Below are positions 41,143 to 50,272 of a DNA stretch of 64,000 nucleotides, one piece after another. A program made the position numbers and the translations under genes. Within the stretch, counting starts at the first letter, position 1. Every line of letters starts with the position of its first letter. Source of the stretch: a virus; the IMG/VR virus record IMGVR_UViG_3300023172_003539, positions 19,621-83,620 of that record; one strand, 5' to 3'. The notes under the pieces are model-generated. The model saw only the letters and a program-made list of their open reading frames with translations, was not told the origin of the DNA and made no database searches.

Positions 41143-41247
41143 TTACTTGTAAATAAAAGGGTCTTTTTTCTTTAATTCTTTTAGTCTTTTTCTATAAGCA
41201 ATTTGTTGCTTTACTTTATCAATCAAAGACCTAATCCATTTGATCAT
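41143..41247 (-). CDS. 34-aa basic helical peptide
   Basis: This short ORF has a clear AGGAG site before its ATG and encodes 34 residues, MIKWIRSLIDKVKQQIAYRK followed by RLKELKKKDPFIYK. Its start lies 16 bases inside the end of the SGNH gene and its stop is one base from the FkbM start, so it is embedded in coupled translation. I recall similar KELKK-DPFIY ends on tiny proteins of marine phages. An amphipathic basic helix is predicted. Function is unknown. Confidence 0.6.
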   Translation of the reverse strand: MIKWIRSLIDKVKQQIAYRKRLKELKKKDPFIYK

Positions 41248-42040
41248 TTTTTTCTCCTATTATTTTTTTAAATTCGGGTAACATTAACATTATAGCATCT
41301 TTATGTGCTTGGTCAAGCGGATGAGTTGATGCTCTCGGATAGTCATTTAAAAGTGCCCATTGGTTAAATCCCATATGCCTGTCTCCAAAAGTGAACCATT
41401 TGGTAAAATCTATTTCTTTTAAAAGATTTTTTAATAATTTGTCGTTTTGGTATAATAATTCAAATTCTTCCCAGAATAATGTGTTATCGGCGAGTGTAAA
41501 CATAAATGGTATTTTCTTTTTTTCTAATATATTTTGTAACCAAACGATGCTTTTCCAACTTAGATATGTTTCATGATAACGATTTGCCGCATTCTTATAA
41601 AGTGAATCGGCAAATGCTGTGACTTTCGCATCAGAAAACTCTTTTCTTCTTTTTTTAAAATCTCGTATTACTGAATCATTACCTATCAAAGTTTTTAATA
41701 CTTCTGCTTCGTTTTCTGTACAGTCCCAGGGGGTTATAGTGGCCCAACGAGTATCTTCTAATATGTTATGTCTAGGCATCGCCCAATCATAACGTGAAGG
41801 AAAAGTCCACATGACAGTCACAGCAACCTTTCTGTTATCGTTGTCCGAAACTGCGTTGAACACCCTTCTGGCTATACCGGAGTTCCCTAACCCTCCTTTT
41901 GCCGAATTGACAAAATCCATGCCTGTTTGTTGTGACAACAATGCCGCCCATGACATTTTTGAAGGATTGATACCATCGTCGTCAGATAATTCGTTACCAA
42001 ATGTAAAACTACAACCACCTGCTACCAATACGTCACTCAT
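41231..42040 (-). CDS. SGNH/GDSL-like hydrolase, paired with a radical SAM gene
   Basis: The 269-residue protein has SGNH-type landmarks: a first strand VLVAGGCSFTFGNEL (the serine position in GCSFT), SAKGGLGNSGIARRV with Gly and Asn, and a final ASTHPLDQAH with Asp and His. Such enzymes hydrolyse or transfer acyl groups on glycans or lipids. The serine motif is C-S rather than G-D-S, so identification is by block pattern. It overlaps the radical SAM gene at 42033 by 8 bases. A second SGNH-like protein (47142-47741) lies between two other radical SAM genes. Confidence 0.75.
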   Translation of the reverse strand: MSDVLVAGGCSFTFGNELSDDDGINPSKMSWAALLSQQTGMDFVNSAKGGLGNSGIARRVFNAVSDNDNRKVAVTVMWTFPSRYDWAMPRHNILEDTRWATITPWDCTENEAEVLKTLIGNDSVIRDFKKRRKEFSDAKVTAFADSLYKNAANRYHETYLSWKSIVWLQNILEKKKIPFMFTLADNTLFWEEFELLYQNDKLLKNLLKEIDFTKWFTFGDRHMGFNQWALLNDYPRASTHPLDQAHKDAIMLMLPEFKKIIGEKNDQMD

Positions 42041-43232
42041 AAATCTTTAATAGATTATTTAAATCCTTAAAAGTTTCTCCAAAATTTTCTTTCCTGACGG
42101 AATCGATTGATTTTATTTTTTCAGTTAATGCTTTTTTCCAATCCTTAATCTTGTAGTCAGGTTCTCCGTTAATATAGTCAATAGCCGTCTGTATTTCTTG
42201 TTGGTATATTTCAGTTTTTCTAAGTTTGTCAATTATCTGTTGCTTGAGCTCTCTAGGAATCTGTTGTATATCAAACTCCACAGGATGATGCAATATGTTT
42301 ATGTACCAAAAATCTGGATTCCATTCTTTTACTTTATGTGCTAACTCGTCAATGTTCCATATGTTAAAAAAATTTAGAGTTGTGCATATCTGCGTAGAAA
42401 GATTTTTTAATCCTGAATTTAAAAATCGATTTATGTTTGAATCAACTTCTGTCCATACAGCAGGATGTCTTTGATACTCAAAACGTTTTTCAATATCGTC
42501 AATGCTGAATGCTATTTCTACCCTTTTAAAATGTGGCCAAATGTCTTTTACTGCTTCTTCCGGATACTGTGTACCATTGGTGTTGTAATGAACTTCTATT
42601 TTATCTGCCACTCCTGCTTCCACACACTTACGTAAAATTGAAAATTGCTCTTTTATCATTAATGGCTCTCCGCCCGTGATCTCAAAAAATCTTATCGAGT
42701 CTATGTGCTTCTCTAGATCTTCATAAAATTTGTTAGGCTGTCTTGGCCATAATCCATCTCGATTGAATTTTTTCCAATAGTCTTTTCTGTTTGGGTCTAT
42801 CCTGATCATGTCGTTCGTCCATTGAGAACTTGAGTGAGGCGAACATATTCTACATTTTAGATTACAAATATTCCCTAACTTTAAATCAATAAATCTAGGC
42901 GAAACTATATTTTTTTGTATATGAGTTTGACCTATTACTCCTGCCTTTAACCACATATGTTGTCTCTTTGAAGTTTTACCTACTGCTTCTTCTTTCCAAC
43001 AACTGCTACAACTACTGGGTTTTTCTCCATTTAAAAATTGTTTTCTCAAATCATCCATGGCATCGGAATTCATTACTTCCGATATCGAATGTTCCGTTGT
43101 ATTGTATTTTTTCCCGGAAGTGTCTTTTAATTCTTCCCTATACAAACAGCAAGGCTTGTACCTGCCATCGGGCCTAGTTTCTAAACTAGTCCATGGAAGA
43201 TGACACATATTACTTTTTAAATATTTTTCCAC
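42033..43232 (-). CDS. Radical SAM enzyme with N-terminal Cys domain, copy 1
   Basis: The 399-residue protein has the standard CxxxCxxC cluster, CNLKCRIC at 123-130, and TGGEP (186-190). Before the core it carries an extra Cys module: Cys10 in CHLPW, Cys28-Cys29 after PDGRYK, and Cys75-x-x-Cys78. This could ligate an auxiliary Fe-S cluster like the SPASM/twitch domains that anchor peptide- or sugar-modifying enzymes. Here the module is N-terminal, not C-terminal. It is one of five tandem paralogues and the one next to an SGNH-like gene. Substrate is unknown. Confidence 0.85.
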   Translation of the reverse strand: MEKYLKSNMCHLPWTSLETRPDGRYKPCCLYREELKDTSGKKYNTTEHSISEVMNSDAMDDLRKQFLNGEKPSSCSSCWKEEAVGKTSKRQHMWLKAGVIGQTHIQKNIVSPRFIDLKLGNICNLKCRICSPHSSSQWTNDMIRIDPNRKDYWKKFNRDGLWPRQPNKFYEDLEKHIDSIRFFEITGGEPLMIKEQFSILRKCVEAGVADKIEVHYNTNGTQYPEEAVKDIWPHFKRVEIAFSIDDIEKRFEYQRHPAVWTEVDSNINRFLNSGLKNLSTQICTTLNFFNIWNIDELAHKVKEWNPDFWYINILHHPVEFDIQQIPRELKQQIIDKLRKTEIYQQEIQTAIDYINGEPDYKIKDWKKALTEKIKSIDSVRKENFGETFKDLNNLLKIYE

Positions 43233-44530
43233 CAGTCTAATATCCTTTTATCTTTTTCAAGTATTTTTGTTATGTCTTGATTCCTTAATTTATCGATTGA
43301 TTCTTGTCTGCTCTTACCACTCTTTTTTCCCCTGAAAGCATCAAATCCCAAAAACATATCATCGATATTTTCTCTCATCTTTAAATTTTTGAGAGTGTCT
43401 ATCAATGCCTGTTGTTTTCTGTTTGCCTTTGGTTCCATGTATTCTAATGCTTCATCTATAATTTCGCACATGAGTTCTCTAGGCAATGCCAACGGACTCA
43501 ACACAGCCGATGCACTAAAAGTGAACATCACTTTGGTCAATATTTCTACATCTAATTCCTGGCTCAGATCAAACATATTTTTTAATTCTAATAATCCTGG
43601 CATTGTGATTGTGAAATCTAATCTCATTTCCCTTGATGTTTTTGCTACCGCCAATCCTTTTTTAAAATTACCTAACCATTCTTTGTAATTCAATCCATCA
43701 CGTATGTATTCTCCCACATCTCCTGTTCCGTCGATCGAAGCACATATTTGCCAATCCTGAAACTGTGGCAACAACTTAAAAAGATCAATATTCTTAAATG
43801 TTGTTCTACTTAAATTGGTATTATATCTAACATAAACATCCTTTGAAAATCCCAAATCAATTATCCTTTGCATACTGTTCCAGTGTATTTCCCACATCAA
43901 CGGTTCTCCGCCACACCAATATATTTCTTTTATTTTTTTTGTTTCTATCGCATCAGTAAACTCTTGTACTATTTGTGTGTCTTGAAAATTTTTAATTTGT
44001 TCACGCAACGGAGAAGCCATCCATGGTTGAGAATCTTCGTTCCATGTTTTGTTTTTCCTCGACTCGGCTTCCCAACTGGAACTCAACATATCTCCGCACA
44101 TTCTACATTTGAAATTACATAGATTATTAAATCTATAATCAAAACTTATCGTAGGCATTGTGGTTGCTCCGTTTTCGTCTGTGCTTTCAAATGCTTCGTC
44201 TATTTTATTAGCAAAGAGTTTGTTCCAATAAGATCTATAGACATTTGTATTCAACAGTTTATGATCACATACCTGGCATTCGGATAATTCTTCTCCGGCT
44301 AGCATTCTTCGTCTCACAGAACGCATATGTTCTGAATTCCAATGTTCTTCTAACGTTAGAGGTTTATACTCATTGGCATCATTTCCTGTATCTATGTACT
44401 GCTTAAAACTTTGTGCTGGTTCTCTTGAAGCACAACACATACGCCTTTCTGTTTGTGGAGAAAGGTATGTGTGCGTCCAAGGCGCCATACAAAATGTTTT
44501 ATTGCCTTCGTTAGGCTTAATTTTTTTCAT
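43217..44530 (-). CDS. Radical SAM enzyme with N-terminal Cys domain, copy 2
   Basis: With the start set at the ATG at 44530, overlapping the end of the upstream radical SAM gene by 14 bases, the protein has 437 residues. An in-frame ATG at 44581 would extend it into the upstream gene. Radical SAM cluster: CNFKCRMC, Cys138, 142 and 145. Extra N-terminal Cys: 14 in CMAPW, 32-33, 85 and 88. The segment YNTNLSRTTFKNIDLFKLLPQF is nearly repeated in copy 3, so the two are recent or structurally close paralogues. The GGEPLMW substrate-side motif is intact. Function is unknown. Confidence 0.85.
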   Translation of the reverse strand: MKKIKPNEGNKTFCMAPWTHTYLSPQTERRMCCASREPAQSFKQYIDTGNDANEYKPLTLEEHWNSEHMRSVRRRMLAGEELSECQVCDHKLLNTNVYRSYWNKLFANKIDEAFESTDENGATTMPTISFDYRFNNLCNFKCRMCGDMLSSSWEAESRKNKTWNEDSQPWMASPLREQIKNFQDTQIVQEFTDAIETKKIKEIYWCGGEPLMWEIHWNSMQRIIDLGFSKDVYVRYNTNLSRTTFKNIDLFKLLPQFQDWQICASIDGTGDVGEYIRDGLNYKEWLGNFKKGLAVAKTSREMRLDFTITMPGLLELKNMFDLSQELDVEILTKVMFTFSASAVLSPLALPRELMCEIIDEALEYMEPKANRKQQALIDTLKNLKMRENIDDMFLGFDAFRGKKSGKSRQESIDKLRNQDITKILEKDKRILDWWKNI

Positions 44531-45809
44531 ATTTGTCAAATAACTCTTTCCATTCTGGAAATATTTCAAGAGTATTTTCATTTCTTATCTTATCATATCT
44601 CCGTGTATTAACAAAAAATAGATCTAGATGTTTTTGGTTATCTGTTGAGAACATCCAATCCAATGCAGATTCAAAACCTTTTGTTGCCCTAGTAAGGGAA
44701 TCCTGGTCCTTCAACCATTTGATGTGTTCATTGTATTTCTCTTTCACTTGTTCTTTATATTCCGGCGGCAATATGTCCATCCGTTGCCATATAGGATGTT
44801 GTAATAAATTAAAATTAAAATCTTGTGGTTTAATCAGACCTTGTTCTACCCAACTTTTATGGAAATCAGTGACATGAAGACTGTTTATAAGTCCCACCGT
44901 TGAACTGATATAAAAGTCCACTTGCGGACATATTTCCATCATACGCTTTCTATTGGCTATTGTTTGTTCCCACACTGTGCCTTTACGCATTAATTCTGCT
45001 CTAGGACCCTCGGCATCGAGACTGGCTCCAACTGACACTGAATCAAATTTATTCCATAATTCAAAAACATCTATGTCCTTAAATGTCGTTCTACTAAAGT
45101 TGGTATTGTATATAAGCCTAACATGATACATTTTACGTTTGTCTAGTTCTTTTAAAATACGATAATGTTCTTCCATTATTATTGGCTCTCCACCAGCAAA
45201 ATAAAACTGTTCTGTGTGCTCAAACTGTTCTAGCATCTGTTCCCATAGATCATTTGTGCTTCTACCAACTTTCATTACCTTGGCGTGTGGAGGAGGACTA
45301 CCTGTAAGTTTTTTGTGATCTTCATACCAGTTACTACTGAACCATGTTCCGCAACTCCTACAAGCCATGTTACATAAATTTGAAAAACGTATATCCCAAT
45401 ATTTCATAACAAAATCTGCTTTGCCGTCTGGAAGCGTGTTGTGTACTAACGGAATGTTATGACCAAAATGTTTGTTAGAACTTAGACGTAGGCTAAAAAA
45501 TCCAGATTTCTCTTGATCGTAACATTTCATACATTCTCGAGATTTCTGATTGTTCAGCATACGTATTCTCATGTCTTTCATTTTGTCACCGTTGAAAACT
45601 TCTTCCATGCTGTTTTCATTTAGATTTCCCACCGGATAAGGATCAAACGCAAAACAACAAGGATACGCTCTGCCATCAGGATATGCATGAAGATGCATCC
45701 AAGGTAGTATACAGAAAGTGTCACTTTCGATCAGTAACTCTTTCTCCCTATCGGTCATGTCTTTTATTTTTAATTTTTCAGGCTCTTTGGCCCCGTACTC
45801 ATATGCCAT
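44517..45809 (-). CDS. Radical SAM enzyme with N-terminal Cys domain, copy 3
   Basis: The 430-residue protein has its radical SAM cysteines at 146, 150 and 153 (CNMACRSC). The N-terminal module is at Cys33 (CILPW), Cys51-52 after YPDGRAYP, and Cys93/96. The motif YPDGRAYPCC is very close to PDGRYKPCC of copy 1. Substrate-side GGEPIIMEEH and YNTNFSRTTFKDIDVFELW link it to copy 2. The start is the first ATG and overlaps the upstream gene by 11 bases. No signal peptide is present, so the enzyme acts in the cytoplasm. Confidence 0.85.
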   Translation of the reverse strand: MAYEYGAKEPEKLKIKDMTDREKELLIESDTFCILPWMHLHAYPDGRAYPCCFAFDPYPVGNLNENSMEEVFNGDKMKDMRIRMLNNQKSRECMKCYDQEKSGFFSLRLSSNKHFGHNIPLVHNTLPDGKADFVMKYWDIRFSNLCNMACRSCGTWFSSNWYEDHKKLTGSPPPHAKVMKVGRSTNDLWEQMLEQFEHTEQFYFAGGEPIIMEEHYRILKELDKRKMYHVRLIYNTNFSRTTFKDIDVFELWNKFDSVSVGASLDAEGPRAELMRKGTVWEQTIANRKRMMEICPQVDFYISSTVGLINSLHVTDFHKSWVEQGLIKPQDFNFNLLQHPIWQRMDILPPEYKEQVKEKYNEHIKWLKDQDSLTRATKGFESALDWMFSTDNQKHLDLFFVNTRRYDKIRNENTLEIFPEWKELFDKYEKN

Positions 45810-47142
45810 TGTACCATTCTCCTATAATTGGGAAAGTTTTTTTGAAATCCTTGCCCCTACGTTTGTCATATTGACTATAAAATGCCTTAAAATCTTTTTG
45901 TAATTTATCCTGTGTGGCCGCACCTGCGTGTGGTGTTTTGACCACATCAAGGTAATCTATTAATCGTGTTGTGTGATTTATTTCCATTTGTTCCAACCAT
46001 TTTTCGTTGTTCGTTAAAAATTTTTCAATGTCACCTTTAAATCTGTTTCTTAATTCGTCGGGCAATACTAACGGTGATTGGAAACTAGGAAATCTTAATA
46101 TGTTGAGTGTGTAATTAATCTTTGGTCCATAGACCTTGCTAGAATGTTTGAACCAAACAATCTTTTCAAGAAATTCCGGTAACGACTCTAAACATAATGC
46201 ATTGATTGTACACATATTGTGGATCTCTACCGGCACTTTATCTACCATCATGTGTAACACTCTGCTGAACCAATCTCCATAATCCAATCCATCTCTGATA
46301 TATTCTGCTTGTTTAAAAGTTGCTTCATTACTGGTGTATAAATGAAAGTTTTTAAATCCTTTTAGTTTAGTTTTAAAATCATCGATTATGCTTTGTTTTG
46401 CTCCTAGATTAGAATTGATAGCAATACGCATATCTGGATTCATTTTATCACCTTGGGTTTCTATCCAATCTAGCAATCTCCATAGGTGAGGAGACATCAT
46501 TGGTTCTCCACCTGTTATTCTTAGTTCATCTAAAGTTTTATGTAGGTCCGAATCCCACCATTTAAAAAATGCTTCCACATACGGATTGGTCTCATTCAAT
46601 TTATACGGTTGTGATTCTTCATGAGAATGTGTGAAATGATTACGTCCGTCTGATTTTAAATCTGTATAGGGTCCTTTTTGTTTGATGTCGTTTGCCCATG
46701 TCGACGAAAATGCAGGATTACAGTAAGAACAAGCAAAATTACAAGTTCTATCAAATGCAATTTCTAAAGTTTTGAGATTGATATCTTCGGTTATAGGAGT
46801 CTGGCTTGCTGTTATCATGTCTGCATTAGAATATATTTTGCTTTTATATACTCTATCGCTTACAGCATCTCTTTTCATGTCCTCTATCTTCCAACAATAT
46901 TCACAACCTGCGGGTCTTTCTCCCGCGATCATTTTGGCACGATCGTTTTTCTTTTCCGGAGTATTGTGTAACAATTTTGGATTCTGCGTTACTTTAGCAA
47001 GATCAACTTTGTGTGCTGGCGGATGGTGGCAACTTGTGGTCATGCCAGATCCCAGCCATATGGTAGCATTGTACCATTTTGCTCCACAAAACGATGGAGA
47101 TATCGAATCTAAAAACTGTTTTTTGTAATCTATATCTTTCAT
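45799..47142 (-). CDS. Radical SAM enzyme with N-terminal Cys domain, copy 4
   Basis: The 447-residue protein has radical SAM cysteines 134, 138 and 141 (CNFACSYC). The N-terminal module differs from copies 1-3: Cys19 in CGAKW, a single Cys38 followed by HHPPAHK, and Cys80/83 in GCEYCW. Segments RAKMIAGERPAGCEYCWKIED and ELRITGGEPMMS are close to copy 5, so copies 4 and 5 form a second subfamily. The start codon overlaps the stop of the upstream SGNH-like gene (TAATG). Function is unknown. Confidence 0.85.
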   Translation of the reverse strand: MKDIDYKKQFLDSISPSFCGAKWYNATIWLGSGMTTSCHHPPAHKVDLAKVTQNPKLLHNTPEKKNDRAKMIAGERPAGCEYCWKIEDMKRDAVSDRVYKSKIYSNADMITASQTPITEDINLKTLEIAFDRTCNFACSYCNPAFSSTWANDIKQKGPYTDLKSDGRNHFTHSHEESQPYKLNETNPYVEAFFKWWDSDLHKTLDELRITGGEPMMSPHLWRLLDWIETQGDKMNPDMRIAINSNLGAKQSIIDDFKTKLKGFKNFHLYTSNEATFKQAEYIRDGLDYGDWFSRVLHMMVDKVPVEIHNMCTINALCLESLPEFLEKIVWFKHSSKVYGPKINYTLNILRFPSFQSPLVLPDELRNRFKGDIEKFLTNNEKWLEQMEINHTTRLIDYLDVVKTPHAGAATQDKLQKDFKAFYSQYDKRRGKDFKKTFPIIGEWYNGI

Positions 47143-47741
47143 TATATGTACTTAAACACTTTCTCTGCCCACTGTTTATTTTGTTCAATCGTCATATGAT
47201 TTATTTTTCCTTTGCCCCAATGATCTCGGCCACCACTGAAACTGAACATACTTTCATCGATGAATATTCCTGTTGTTAATTTTATATTGGCATTTTTGTC
47301 TGCCGTTTCAAATGGTTTAAAACTCCACATCTGTATTATTTTTTTGTTTTGTAATTTAGATAAAACGTGTTGATCATAATATTTCAAAGCATACTCGTAT
47401 GCTAATTCGTCTTTGTCATAATTGTGTAAATGTTTCCAATAATTTTCCAGTGTTTTATAAATGTCTGGGTCTACTCCTTCCAGTGGTTCTGTGTTGGCAC
47501 TCAATATCAAATTCGGATGGTATAGTCTATATGGTTCTGTCCAACAAAATATCGAATAATCCGGAACACGATCTTGTTCTATCAATTTGTTAAACCTAAA
47601 AAATACACTCCATATGCTTCTTCCAGGTTCGCCAAACCATCGTATACGATCACAACCTAATTTCTCTTGAAGTATATTACACCAACTCTCGGATTGATTG
47701 CTGGCACAGAAACTATCTCCAAAAAAACCTATTGTGCTCAT
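47142..47741 (-). CDS. SGNH-like hydrolase between two radical SAM genes
   Basis: The 199-residue protein has the SGNH opening STIGFFGDSFC, the GDSF nucleophile block, GEPGRSIWSVFFRFN with the second Gly block, and a terminal GKGKINHMT with the Asn-His that stands for the catalytic His. Its length is typical. It would hydrolyse or transfer an acyl or carbohydrate ester. ATGA and TAATG overlaps join it to copies 5 and 4 of the radical SAM family, so its product is expected in comparable amounts and may act on the same substrate. Confidence 0.72.
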   Translation of the reverse strand: MSTIGFFGDSFCASNQSESWCNILQEKLGCDRIRWFGEPGRSIWSVFFRFNKLIEQDRVPDYSIFCWTEPYRLYHPNLILSANTEPLEGVDPDIYKTLENYWKHLHNYDKDELAYEYALKYYDQHVLSKLQNKKIIQMWSFKPFETADKNANIKLTTGIFIDESMFSFSGGRDHWGKGKINHMTIEQNKQWAEKVFKYI

Positions 47742-49108
47742 GAGTTTCTACACTCCTCCCAAAACTCTCGCATTTCAGGAAATATTTTTTCAAAATTTGT
47801 TCTTCGTCTACGATCGTGTTCTGTAAAAAATGTGTAAAAATTCTTTTTTTGTTTTTTATCATCGGTATAATTTTTTTGCCAATAAGAAAGATTACGTTGC
47901 ATTTTTTGTATTTCAAAATCTTTAAACAACGAAAAATCTTTTTGATTCTCTCCCGAATTCGATTTCATCCATTCGATATTGTCTTTGTGTATCTCTTGAT
48001 ACGATTCGGGTAATAGTGTTACTTGTTGCCATTCTGGTTGACGTAGTATGGGTATATCGAACCATACTCGTTGATACGTGGTTGAATGTTTTTCTCGAAG
48101 ATGCTTGATATCTTCAAGTAACTTTCTTAGACCCGTGACACTAAGATTGTTATAGGTTATTATGAAGGTAACTGAATTACGTACAGGAATCATTGTCAAA
48201 AAATGATCTACGTTGTCTAACATTTTGTTGTAATCAAGACCATTACGAATATATTCTGCTTGTTTACCCCAGGTATCTACAGAGACGAACTGCATGAAAT
48301 GTTCTACTTTTTCTTCATGGCAAATACGACTAACTGCATTAAAATATCTTGTTTTTAACTTGGGATCAGGTGGACACATATTCGAAGTTACATTTAGGTG
48401 TAGATCTTTTTTTGGATTATCTATGATGTAATCAAATACCTTGTAAGTGTTCACATCCATCATGGGCTCTCCTCCAGTCATTCTAAAATGTTTCAATCCC
48501 TTATACAATTCAGGCCACCATTTCCAGAATGCTTCCACATACGGATTAGATTCTCTATTTGGTATGGGTTGTCTTCTTCCTGAGAAATGTGTCGGGTCAT
48601 TGTGTACAGGTGATGTAGGATATCCACCGTACATATTGATTTCTTTACCCCACGTTGTTGAAAATTGAGGAGAACAATAGGAACAAGCAAAATTACAGGC
48701 ATTGTTAAAATTGACTTCTACATAACGAGGAGTATGTGTTGTATTAAAAGGATCTTGCTTAATTTTATCAAAATCCTCCATGGCCCATGGCTCACCAGAA
48801 CGATAGTGTCGGTCACTCATTTCGCCAGTGTCTTCCATTTTCCAACAGTAAGAGCAACCTGCAGGTCGTTCACCTGCGATCATTTGTTTTCGTTGTCGAA
48901 TTTTTTCTTCGGTGTTGTGCAATGCCGCTGGATTTGATGCCAGCGAATCTTTATCAATCTCATGCAGTGGAGGATGATAACATGAATTGGTTAATCCAGT
49001 GGGTAGATGTAAAGACACCTGATTCCATTTTGCTAGACACATCGTAGGCGAAATTGAAAGTAATTTTTCCTTGGCTTTCTCGGCATCTGATTTGTAAACA
49101 CTACTCAC
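47738..49108 (-). CDS. Radical SAM enzyme with N-terminal Cys domain, copy 5
   Basis: I place the start at a GTG at 49108, 9 bases after AAAGGAG. Upstream in-frame ATGs at 49132 and 49174 lie inside the preceding glycosyltransferase gene. The 456-residue product has radical SAM cysteines 138, 142 and 145 (CNFACSYC). Module cysteines are 24 in CLAKW, 43 before YHPPLHE, and 85/88 in GCSYCW. The HFRMTGGEPMMD motif and the NPYVEAFWKWW segment are nearly as in copy 4. The C-terminus is basic. Function is unknown. Confidence 0.85.
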   Translation of the reverse strand: MSSVYKSDAEKAKEKLLSISPTMCLAKWNQVSLHLPTGLTNSCYHPPLHEIDKDSLASNPAALHNTEEKIRQRKQMIAGERPAGCSYCWKMEDTGEMSDRHYRSGEPWAMEDFDKIKQDPFNTTHTPRYVEVNFNNACNFACSYCSPQFSTTWGKEINMYGGYPTSPVHNDPTHFSGRRQPIPNRESNPYVEAFWKWWPELYKGLKHFRMTGGEPMMDVNTYKVFDYIIDNPKKDLHLNVTSNMCPPDPKLKTRYFNAVSRICHEEKVEHFMQFVSVDTWGKQAEYIRNGLDYNKMLDNVDHFLTMIPVRNSVTFIITYNNLSVTGLRKLLEDIKHLREKHSTTYQRVWFDIPILRQPEWQQVTLLPESYQEIHKDNIEWMKSNSGENQKDFSLFKDFEIQKMQRNLSYWQKNYTDDKKQKKNFYTFFTEHDRRRRTNFEKIFPEMREFWEECRNS

Positions 49109-49988
49109 GATCCTGCACTCCTTTATTAACATAAGGTTTTTGACAAAATTTAAAAAAACGACTGCCTTCGGCATTAAAAGTGCTGATTGGAATATCTAAT
49201 TTTTGTTTCAGACTATTTCCGTACATTTCTATATCTTCATCCAAATCATTGATTGCATGAAAAAAACTTTTACAACTGTCTAAGTTTCTAACATTTTCTA
49301 AATTAAAATTACTTTTTATGGTTGCTTGATAACAACCAACTCTTGCACCTAACATGGCGTATTTTCCATATTCAACATCTGCCCCGATGCTTTGCCATAT
49401 GGACAATATTCGTAAATTGTGTTGATGTATCTTATTTGAAAAATCCAAAGGTGAAATTCTATTACCTTGATCTAAACTCATCTTTACACCTTCTCGAAAT
49501 CCGGCAACAAATGCCTGCTCCGGTGAAAAGTTGATTACTGTATTACTATAAACATTATGTAAATTTTCATGAGGTACTGTCCAACAAAAATCTATTTTGG
49601 CTTTTTCGTCCTCTGCATTTTCGTGGGTTTTCATTTTCAAACAGGTTTCTTTATCCCATCCAACGACTCCTCCGTTGCCATATATCAATCCGTTTATTGA
49701 ATTTTTTGCTTTCCATCTGTGTACTGCTTTTTTATTAGTTTTCGTCCAATCTAATTTTTGTAATAAAAATGAAGGATCAATAACATTGTCTCCGTCTATG
49801 GATATAAAAAAATCTGTTTCTGCGATCTCTGCCGCGGCTTTGTGTGCATTATCAAAACCTTTGACTCCATCCACACGTTTTGCCCAAGGCACGATGTTTA
49901 ATAGATTAGCATAATTTTCTTCCTTGTTGGGTTCATAAAAAGATATTAACACAAAATCTAAATCACTTATTCTAACGGTGTCTGCCAT
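49101..49988 (-). CDS. GT-A-like glycosyltransferase with DGD motif
   Basis: The start is the ATG at 49988, preceded by a purine-rich GGAAGGGGG. An in-frame ATG 33 bases upstream lies in the neighbouring gene. The 295-residue product has a GT-A style donor site: FFISIDGDNVIDPSF with Asp65/Asp67, then NGLIYGNGGVVGWDKETCLKM. It would transfer a nucleotide-activated sugar. The protein ends in a helical region with several cysteines. It leads directly into the first radical SAM gene by an 8-base overlap. Confidence 0.75.
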   Translation of the reverse strand: MADTVRISDLDFVLISFYEPNKEENYANLLNIVPWAKRVDGVKGFDNAHKAAAEIAETDFFISIDGDNVIDPSFLLQKLDWTKTNKKAVHRWKAKNSINGLIYGNGGVVGWDKETCLKMKTHENAEDEKAKIDFCWTVPHENLHNVYSNTVINFSPEQAFVAGFREGVKMSLDQGNRISPLDFSNKIHQHNLRILSIWQSIGADVEYGKYAMLGARVGCYQATIKSNFNLENVRNLDSCKSFFHAINDLDEDIEMYGNSLKQKLDIPISTFNAEGSRFFKFCQKPYVNKGVQDRE

Positions 49989-50272
49989 GTGTATCCCCCT
50001 TCCTTGAATCCTACGGGCCAATATGGATCTCCATCTAAGAACACATATCCTTCTTTTGATTTTTTAAGTTCATTAAATATTCTGCCGGTCTTTTTGATAG
50101 GTTTTTTTACAATCTTGCCATCACTGTCCAACATCCATTGTTCTATTCCTGATTTTTGTATTTCTAACATTGTTTCGTGAGACACTTCCATAATTTTTCC
50201 ATCTATGGTCACCAGATCTGGTTTTCTTTTCCTAGGCTTGAAATTACCTAATGCGTTAAAAAATTCGGTCAT
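49967..50272 (-). CDS. Unknown phage protein, 101 aa
   Basis: This small basic protein contains KPDLVTIDGKIMEVSHETMLEIQKSGIEQWMLDSDGKIV and YVFLDGDPYWPVGF. I do not know its family, although similar short genes occur beside glycosyltransferases in marine T4-like phages. It overlaps the upstream glycosyltransferase-like gene by 17 bases and the downstream one by 22 bases. No membrane or signal sequence is seen. Confidence 0.65.
   Translation of the reverse strand: MTEFFNALGNFKPRKRKPDLVTIDGKIMEVSHETMLEIQKSGIEQWMLDSDGKIVKKPIKKTGRIFNELKKSKEGYVFLDGDPYWPVGFKEGGYTWQTPLE

Noticed and set aside
49988-50021. Upstream ATG for the GT-A-like gene
   Set aside because: It lies within the preceding gene. 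The ATG at 49988 follows a purine-rich ribosome site and gives the expected N-terminus.
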